From: Diplolepis rosae
Taxonomy: Eukaryota; Arthropoda; Insecta; Hymenoptera; Diplolepididae
Assembly: GCA_030998225.1 (NCBI GenBank)
Contig: JAPYXD010000701.1
Coordinates: 11,640,501-11,704,500 of the forward strand
Direction of reading: 5' to 3'
DNA length: 64,000 bases
Part shown: one piece after another, positions 56,639 through 64,000 of the stretch
How the letters are laid out: each line of letters begins with the position of its first letter
Position numbering within the stretch: the stretch's first letter is position 1
The notes under the pieces: model-generated
The model's input: the letters and a program-made list of their open reading frames with translations, nothing else
What the model was told of the DNA's origin: nothing
The model's database searches: none
Program-made: the position numbers and the translations under genes

Positions 56639-57270
56639 GACCGTATGGTAGATTTTGACGTCACCAATAATATACGACATGTATTACATGTTTACAAAAC
56701 GCATGCGCGGCGCTGAATTCAAATTAATATATCTTCAAAAAATACTTCAAAGTTTAGTATTTTTTATAAATAAAATGCTAATAACATTTTTTTAATAAAT
56801 ATAATAATATTATGTTTTAATAAAACTATTTTAATAATAATTATAACACAGTTTCTACTTTTTCAAGTCTTTGTATTTTGTAATATTTAGTTAAAGTAAC
56901 TCATATTAAAGAACATTTTTTTTTATAAAACATCTTATAATCTATAAAAAGCAAGTATAATATGTAATTGTCTCTGGAATGTCTTCAGATAAATCACATG
57001 AAAATTAACTCTACTCAGCCTTCATTTAAACAAATGATTGATTGGTCAAACACGCTTCATATAGGGCAAAAACAATTCTCATTGGATAATGGCTATTTTG
57101 CTTTTGTCTTCATTTCATTTCAGTTAAATGAAAAATAAAAGTATTTTCAAATTATGATACATTTAAGAGGTATAGTACACGAGGGATGGTACATGGTACA
57201 AGAGGCAAAATTATGGTACGATTATATAATTGTGGTACGGTCTGGCAACGCTGAACCTTACCAAACGGCC
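56639..57270. mobile_element. TTAA MITE, family N copy 1
   Basis: 632 bp between TTAA 56635-56638 and 57271-57274. Left GACCGTATGGTAGATTTTG, inverted right GGCCGTTTGGTAAGGTTC. Shares the end pattern with 61882-62041. Confidence 0.75.
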
Positions 57271-57274
57271 TTAA

Positions 57275-58990
57275 AATAAAAAAAAAGCTTTAAAGCGCCA
57301 TCCATAATGGAATGACATAGAGAAATTCGAGTCTGATAACTTGATAACTTTTCCTTTTAAAGTGTCTTCCCTTTTGAAAAAACGTGTTCCGAGAAAAACG
57401 CGTTTTGAATACGAGATTTTGTCATGAAATATATACTTACGCTAATCGACGATGCCAGCTCCATACAAAATATTTTCAAAGGTCCATATTTTCTGAAAAT
57501 GTAACAAATAAATCGATTTTCAAAAATGTTTACACCCGAATCTGAATTATAAATTAGTTGTTAATTCAATTAATAATTACACTTGAGGGAAAGTAAATAT
57601 ATATTTTATTTCAAGAAAAAATAAAAAATCCAGTGCACAATGAACGAAGATAAAATAGTATTTTATTTTTATTCAAATGAGCCGTTGAATTTTGCAGAGT
57701 CAGTATTCTCAAGCGTATACTTTTGAGCGTTGACAGCAAAGGGACTGTAAAATACAAGAATTCAGGAGAATCTCAATGAAGAGGTACAGTTTTCGAATAT
57801 TCAGCCAGGAAAGAAAACTTTTCTTATAATCAGAGTCGTGATGGCTGGGGTAGCAGATCTTGCAATTTATATGCGGATGTCAACGTCTATAGCTCATGAC
57901 TGAGACAGTCTCAGTCACGTATGACGAGATGTTTGACTATGAGTAACGTGACGTGATAGGACTGATCTGCTCTAAGAGAATCTTCATTTCGAACACTCTT
58001 CACCATTCTGTTTGCTTAGGAGTGAGCTCCTAAAGTTTGTCTTTTTTTTCCTTTACATATCATCAGCTTTTTCTCGTCTCCTCTTTTTTCTTTCTCTTTT
58101 TTTGTTTTTTCTTTATTCTCATTGTTTTAACCCCTATACCTCGTTTATCAAAGTAATATAACTTTTTAGACCATCTAATTGGTTTTTATTAAATTTATTT
58201 TTCAATTAATCGCACGTATGGTAGAATTAGCCATTTAAATTTGGAATTTGAATTGCACATTGCTTTTAAATAAAAATATTATGTTTTACTGAAATTTAAG
58301 GCACTAAATATTTAGTTGTTTCAAATTTTCAAATTGAACAGTTTGTGGTTGAAATACCCGAAATCAAACAGTTGCAAATATTAAGGGCTTGAAATTTAAT
58401 ATTTTAAAAGCCGTGTACAAAATTAAAAACTTTAAAATGAAATTTTTTTGAAATTCTATTGTTAAAAATTAATTTCAAATTAATTAGTTGAGTTTGTAAT
58501 TTTTGTCACTGCCTACATTATCGGAGGATCACAGTCGAAAGCGTCTTTTTTTCCACAGAAAGTTTTTCAAATTCTTTAATATGTTAAAAATTAATAATAA
58601 TGTAGTATGGTTTGGTTTAGTTAATGGATTTTTTAAAGCTTCCTCATCTGTATAAGAAGATTAAAAGAGTAGGGATTAAATTTTATTACTCCATACAGTT
58701 ATTTTTCAAACTCAATTAGACTATTTTTATATTCCTTAAAATTTCAGTAGTACCTTTTTTACAATTTTTTAATTTTTCTATTTTACAGGTGTTCAATTTT
58801 GAAGATTCTTTCAAGATTGTTAAAGTCAAATTTTTGAAAATATTCTGCAGCATCCCAAAATGTCTTACAATATTCGGAGATATTTTAGAAAGTCTTAACT
58901 TTTTTCAAAATCCATTGAATACTCCAAAATGTTCCCAAGAATCTTTAATTTCTGAACATTTCTTAATGACTTTTGAGGTTTTTCAAATCT
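57275..58990. other. Intergenic, nothing recognised
   Basis: 57650-58060 is slightly GC-richer. 58040-58120 is a TC-rich low-complexity run. No gene assigned. Confidence 0.4.
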
Positions 58991-58992
58991 TG

Positions 58993-59375
58993 CACCGAGG
59001 GAAAAGATTTGATTGAATGAAAGAAAATGATTTGTTTGAAAGGCTTTCTTGGATTCGAACAAAAAATTTATTTGAATTAAATAACATTTGTTTCATCCAA
59101 TCAAAGTATCTTTGGGCCAAATAAATATTTGTTTAAATCAAATTAATTTCTCTTCAAAACAAAGAAATTAATGCATTGATATATGGTCAAAGATATAATT
59201 TGTTTAATTCAAGGCAGAAATTTATTTGATTTGAACAACTCTTTATTTGGTTCAAAGATACTTTGTTTGAATCAAAAAAAATTTATTCAATTCAAATAAA
59301 TCATTTGTTCAAATCCAAGAAAGCCTTTCAAACAAATAATTTTCTCTGATTCAATCAAATCTTTCTTCTGAGTGT
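58993..59375. mobile_element. Fold-back word-array MITE (TTTGATTCAAA-type)
   Basis: 383 bp. The left arm 59006-59066 (GATTTGATTGAATGAAAG, TTTGTTTGAAAGGCTTTC) is matched by its reverse complement at 59306-59366 at about 90% identity. Outer ends CACCGAGGGAAAAGATTTG and CACACTCAGAAGAAAGATTTG. The loop is packed with TTTGAATTAAA-like words. Confidence 0.85.
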
Positions 59376-59468
59376 GGAAAATTTTGTACCATTTCGTAAT
59401 ATGTTATTTGGAAGAACAAGGAAAGTTTTTTTTCAATCAGAGAAATAAAATTTTGATCTTTGAATAAT

Positions 59469-59640
59469 CACACCCAGAAAACTGTTTATTTGAATCAAAG
59501 AAACATTTCTTTGATATATGGTCAAAGAAAAAATTTCGTTGAATTGAAGAAAGTTTTGTTGATTCAAAAAAAATTTCTTTAATATAAACAAATCTATTTC
59601 TTTGGATCAAAGAAATTCTGTATAGGCCAAGAGAATTTTA
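59469..59640. mobile_element. Word-array MITE, CACACCCAGAAAA start
   Basis: CACACCCAGAAAACTGTTTA followed by repeated TTTGATTCAAAGAAA-type words and CTTTGATATATGGTCAAAG. The right end is not clear. Confidence 0.55.
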
Positions 59641-60005
59641 ACATTACAAAAAGTGTATGCATACCTGATGGCAGTACAACAACCTTATTTTCGAGAGGTT
59701 AGAGTCTTCGACTACAATAATAAGGGTCGTCTGAGCTTTTATGGGAGACGCAAAAGCGAGATTTCAAGTCAGTATTAGGAAAGGTCGACCCTGGGGGTAT
59801 ATTCGATAATGTATGGGCTGTAACATAGCTTCTTCCCATTTTCTTCTTTTCGGACATTTGACCAGCTTGCGTTTTCACAAGTGAAACGTTCGGAATGAGA
59901 TTAAATGCAATGAAAAACAAGCCATTTGGATTTCGATTGGTCTTAGCTTTAAAATTTACTTGCATTCTCGGCAATGATTATAAGGAAGTTTAAAAAGAAT
60001 TTAAT
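59641..60005. other. Unique block between MITEs
   Basis: GC-richer than the flanks. The 91-codon minus frame at 59699-59974 has no recognised domain and no neighbouring exon. Confidence 0.35.
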
Positions 60006-60664
60006 CACACCCAGAAAAAAGTTTCTTTGATTCAAAAAAAATTTCTTTGAATCAAACAAATTTGTGAATTCCTATACTGTCAAAGAAAAGTTTCTTTGAT
60101 TTAAAGAAATTTCTTAATTGCCTTTTTGTTTCTTTGAATTTAAGAAATAAATATCTGTGCAGTCGCACAAGTACACGGAGAAACCCAAATTTACATTTTT
60201 TGCAAAACTGCGTTTTAATTTAGAGAAAAATGTGTCATAGTGAGAATTTTTCGCAGCGATACACCGAACTTTAAATAAATTATATTATAATTTACTATAG
60301 ATTGCATCAAACTTTACTATAGTCTATACTAAAGTTTTATATCATTTTTCGAATCTTTAGTATTTTGACGGTGAGAAATTTCCAGTCCACTAGCAATAAT
60401 TATCATTGCACCTCGATTTTCCTTAAATTCCTAATATTTTTTAGAATTATCATTATAAAATAAAACATATATTGCCATACAAAGTTTCTCCATGTACATG
60501 TGTAATGTGATTAATAATTTCATTCATTTAAAAAAGGATAAAAAGGTGATTTATCAAAATCAAATAAATTTATATTTGTTCTAAAGATGTTTTTACTTCG
60601 AATTAAAAAAATGAAATTGAAAAAACGATTTCTTAAATTTAAATAAAACTTTTTCTGGGTGCAC
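60006..60664. mobile_element. Word-array MITE, CACACCCAGAAAAAAG ends
   Basis: Left CACACCCAGAAAAAAGTTTC, inverted right GCACCCAGAAAAAGTTTT. Repeated TTCTTTGATTCAAA words. A second element (60173-60495) lies inside. Confidence 0.65.
60173..60495. mobile_element. Nested MITE, ACACGGAGAAAC ends
   Basis: Left GTACACGGAGAAAC, inverted right GTACATGGAGAAAC. The interior has ACTATAGTCTATACTAAAG words. Inserted in the 60006-60664 element. Confidence 0.6.
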
Positions 60665-60669
60665 ATTAA

Positions 60670-61877
60670 AATCGTTTTTGATAAACATCTATGCAATATG
60701 CGACTCATTATGCACTCACATGTGCGAATTGTCTAGCACGTTGTGCGTTTATTTTAACATTTTCAATAATTTCATAATTGCAATATAATCTTTTATCAAT
60801 CCATTCTCTTAATATCTTATAATTTATTATCTCGAGCTGAATTTCTCATGGATATTTGAATACGTTACGTATTGAAAGGAAATAATAATATTTTATTAAC
60901 TTAACTATGAACTGCAAACTCCTTTTATGGAATACTTGCACACTGTGCATCGCATACGTGTTGGCACAATTAATAGCTGAGTAAATTTTGGAATACTTTG
61001 AAATATCTCACAGTTAGAAGCAATCAAACTTGCTGGAAATTCTATTAATTTTTCTTATCTCCACAAATATAATCTTTTAAATTGAAGATTCTAACTAATT
61101 GATGAATCTGCTCTAGTAAGGAAAATCCTATTGCATCAAAGTTTGCAAGAGAGAGAATTTTATGATTCGACTTTTAATTCTGCAGTTTTTCCTTAATTTA
61201 TTTCCTTTGTTCTTCTCCAATTTTCGATTATATTCGACGAGAGTATCGAAGGAAGTATAAAGAAGAACATTTTTGAAACTTCCGGACTTTTTAGGTCAAT
61301 CATACTTTTTTCTCGATTCATAACTTTTATTTCTCCGAGCCGGTGATTCTATAAAAATAAGAACTCGAACTCTTACGTCGAGAATCGCAAACTCACAATA
61401 TTTATTTTAGTTTTTCTCAAATGGAAACTTTAACTAGTTACGATATGATCTGTGGAGTTAATGGTAAAAGCCACATTCTCAATAAAAATTTTCAATGTTT
61501 CCTCTTTCAGTACTTAAAACTTTTTCTTATTTTTCAATTGAGATGCTGTGAAATCAATCAACCGTGATGTAAATTCTGTCATAATCGTAACGGGAATTGA
61601 GTCGGTAAACGAATGGTGTTTATCGTCCGCGTTCAGAAGTCTAGTGTAAATTCGAATAAAAAAGGAGACTTCTTACCAGAACTCTTTTCCGATTTAGTAC
61701 GCAGTTACATCGATACTTTAATCCAAATCGATGGACTGCCGACTAGTATCCAAAAGAGTCCGAGCACTTTATTTAATTGCACTGGATGTATTTATCTTTG
61801 AATCTCCACCTTTCCTAGTACGATTTGCATGATTCGATGACTAAATAATGGAGACTGTAGTTGTCAAACTTTCAACC
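60670..61877. other. Intergenic, no recognised gene
   Basis: 61540-61800 is GC-richer with a 62-codon plus frame (61613-61801) of unknown nature. Nothing else assigned. Confidence 0.4.
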
Positions 61878-61881
61878 TTAA

Positions 61882-62041
61882 GGCCATGTAATATAGTCTG
61901 ACGTCAACAATTTTCCGGGGAAGACAGTAATGCATTACACTTTTCTGCATTGCTGTCTTCTCCGGAAAATATATTTAAATTATTATTTCATTTATAAAGA
62001 AGTCGTATGTAATTGGTGAAGTCAAATGCTGCCACACGGCC
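61882..62041. mobile_element. TTAA MITE, family N copy 2
   Basis: 160 bp. Left GGCCATGTAATATAGTCTG, inverted right GGCCGTGTGGCAGCATTTG. TTAA at 61878-61881, TTCA at 62042-62045. An inner hairpin pairs TTTTCCGGGGAAGACAG with CTGTCTTCTCCGGAAAA. Confidence 0.75.
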
Positions 62042-62095
62042 TTCATTTTTTTACAAACAAGAATAACTTATGGAAAATATGTTAAAAATGTTATA

Positions 62096-63444
62096 GGGGA
62101 GAAGCGGCGAAATTGGCGCGTCGTCTAAATTGGCGCACCCTATTTTTCAGAAAATGATAACATAACAAAAAATAAAAATAGTTCTATCGTGTGCATTCTT
62201 GTATGATATGTATTTTATAGAAAACATTATAAAAATCGAATTGCTTAATACAGTTTTATTGCGATTAATCGTTTTCTGGCATAATGGTTATGTTCGAAGC
62301 CATTGAGTTAAATCGTTAAATAATAGTAATTCAAGGTGAATTAGATTAATGCAACGATTTTATAATCTTTGATATTTAATCTTACGATTAGGCTAGAATA
62401 TTTGTATGAAAAAATAAGCATTTTACGTAAAAAGTATTTAATTAATGAACGATACACTTGCGGCAAAATTGGCGCATACGAGATTCAAATCAGAGGCGAA
62501 GTTGGCACACGTGTTGTGTTTCTGGAAACCGGTGACCGAAGTCAAGTGCTCGGATGTTTATGATTGAAAATATAAAGAAGATAGTAAGTACACAATTATT
62601 AATATATAGATATATACATTTGAATGTTGCTGGACTTTTCTGCTAATCTTTTTCTTACGATTTTTTGTGACATGGGAGGTAATGTGGTTCGCAAAACTGA
62701 TGTAACGACTTTGTAAGGTTATATTCATTTGAACAATCAGTCGTTAAATTTTTTTTTTAAGTTTGAGGTATTAAGGCATTTTAAAAGCGATTTTTAATAA
62801 TTAATTTGCAGTCTGACAGTGTTTTGAAAGTTTTCTCGATTTTAAGATGTGAAAGCAATGTAAGTGAAAAATTTGTATTTTTGATTGATTGTTTCTATTA
62901 TTTATAAGTCTTCTAAAGTTAATAATTGTATATACTTCTGATTACAAATTCAAATAATTCTCTATAAAAATGATTTCAATTTGAATATTCACTTAAATAT
63001 CCACAATTGCCAGTATTTTATTGTACAAATATAAAATATATGTTAACTTTGGCTGGTTTATGTGAATAAAGGTATAAAAAACTTCACATATCTTGATATA
63101 CTATCTCAAATTTAGTTTCAAATTATAACTACCTCTTTTCATCAACCTTTGCTACTGAAATGTAATTCTAAATCTATGAAAATATAACTAATACGTGGCA
63201 AGAGAAGATTATAATATTAGTACGTCAATTTACCCGACATGGCGGGTAAATTGACGCAGGTGCAGTCCTTTGGAAATCTGAATAAAAACCTGCTTTAATA
63301 ATTTTCAATGCAATCTTTATCCATTGGAAAGTATAGAAAAGATATCCAGCTATTAAATAAATATTTTTTCATAATTTTTAGTCATATACTTTCTTTTTAA
63401 ACTCATACTTTCTATTAGGTGCGCCAATTTCGCCGCTTCTCCCC
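62096..63444. mobile_element. Element I, GGGGAGAAGCGGCGAAATTG ends
   Basis: 1349 bp with near-perfect inverted ends (GGGGAGAAGCGGCGAAATTG, then GCGC) and TA on both sides (62094-62095, 63445-63446). Subterminal and internal copies of the word GGCGAAATTGGCGCA occur at about 62140, 62461 and 62493. An inverted pair TCAATTTACCCGACATGG / CGGGTAAATTGACG lies at about 63226. No transposase ORF. Confidence 0.88.
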
Positions 63445-63449
63445 TAAAC

Positions 63450-63785
63450 TCATGAAAACTAGTTTAAATTTATTTATTTTTTTAGACATAGGAAGATAAC
63501 ATAACCAAGAAAGGTTATGTAGAATACGATTCAATAATTGAAGTGCAATATTAGAAAATACTATTATTTTTATATTATCCTAAAAATACATGTGCAGTCA
63601 GTAACTGAGTAACTATAATTGAAGTGATTATGAATTGTATTAATAACCTTTAATCTTCTTCAAATTTTATATAAATAAATACTCATTTCCACCTCACCCA
63701 GAAGGTTACTTTTATAACTATTGGATCTATAACTTAATTCGTGCGATTTTTTTTCAAAATTTGAATGTTTATTTAAGAAAAACAT
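63450..63785. other. Intergenic, nothing recognised
   Basis: AT-rich sequence between element I and the terminal mariner. Confidence 0.4.
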
Positions 63786-63796
63786 GTACAATAGTA

Positions 63797-64000
63797 TTAT
63801 TCAAAGTATTGCCATTTTTGCCAAGTATTGCCAAGTATTTTCCATTTTTCTGGTAATTTGTGGATTCCATCCCAAAAGAACTGCGCCGGCTTGGCGGCCA
63901 AGAATGAATCAAGCCAATTTTTGATACCCTGTTCTGATGTGAACCGTATTCCAGTGAGGGCGTTCTGCATCGACCGGAACAAATGGTAGTCAGAAGGGGC
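63797..64000 (-). pseudogene. Mariner transposase C-terminus, continues past window
   Basis: Minus-strand frame with mariner C-terminal motifs FRSMQNALTGIRFTSEQGIK, NWLDSFLAAKPAQFFWDGI and HKLPEKWKILGNTWQKWQYF, ending at a stop at 63797. The frame up to the window edge (PSDYHLFRSM context) is open. Whether the rest is intact cannot be seen. A different mariner lineage from the other three. Confidence 0.85.

Noticed and set aside
59699..59974. 91-codon minus-strand frame between MITEs
   Set aside because: No domain, no neighbours, and not distinguishable from chance in a GC-richer patch.

Overview
Organism. This is AT-rich, intron-containing eukaryotic nuclear DNA, almost certainly from an insect. 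It carries an M14 digestive-type carboxypeptidase gene split by GT-AG introns, the first exon of an insect-type peptide GPCR, decayed mariner transposons and a short AACCT (TTAGG-type) telomere-like tract. The order cannot be settled from sequence alone. The window is gene-poor: one complete gene, one partial gene, and otherwise transposon debris plus anonymous AT-rich DNA. Layout. 1-2.1 kb holds two internally deleted mariners, one interrupted by a MITE. 2.1-9.7 kb is intergenic with word-array repeats, a telomere-like tract and two fold-back elements. 10.2-18.0 kb (minus strand) is a complete six-exon, 417-residue carboxypeptidase A-like gene whose introns are filled by palindromic elements. 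18.6-27.2 kb is repeats, including a tandem MITE dimer. 27.72-27.94 kb (plus strand) is the first coding exon of a class A peptide receptor. 29.7-36.8 kb is a pair of inverted, palindromic minisatellite elements. 36.8-55.0 kb is densely nested fold-back elements. 55-64 kb is intergenic DNA with MITEs and a mariner fragment cut by the window edge. Main points. (1) The carboxypeptidase reads as intact, with all five introns GT-AG and in phase. Yet it has lost two of three zinc ligands (E72 to Q, H196 to Q), R127, N144 and the catalytic E270. It keeps the signal peptide, pro-domain, R145 and the exact spacing of the conserved disulfide, and its zymogen linker lacks any trypsin site. It is a candidate secreted pseudo-peptidase. 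(2) The repeat fraction is dominated by non-autonomous elements that are themselves long palindromes, many flanked by TTAA. Because these elements insert into one another, the window contains its own empty-site controls, by comparing two arms of a palindrome or two copies of a family. These give direct evidence for TTAA, TA and CG target-site duplications, and several insertions lie in palindromic DNA. No transposase able to move them is present here.
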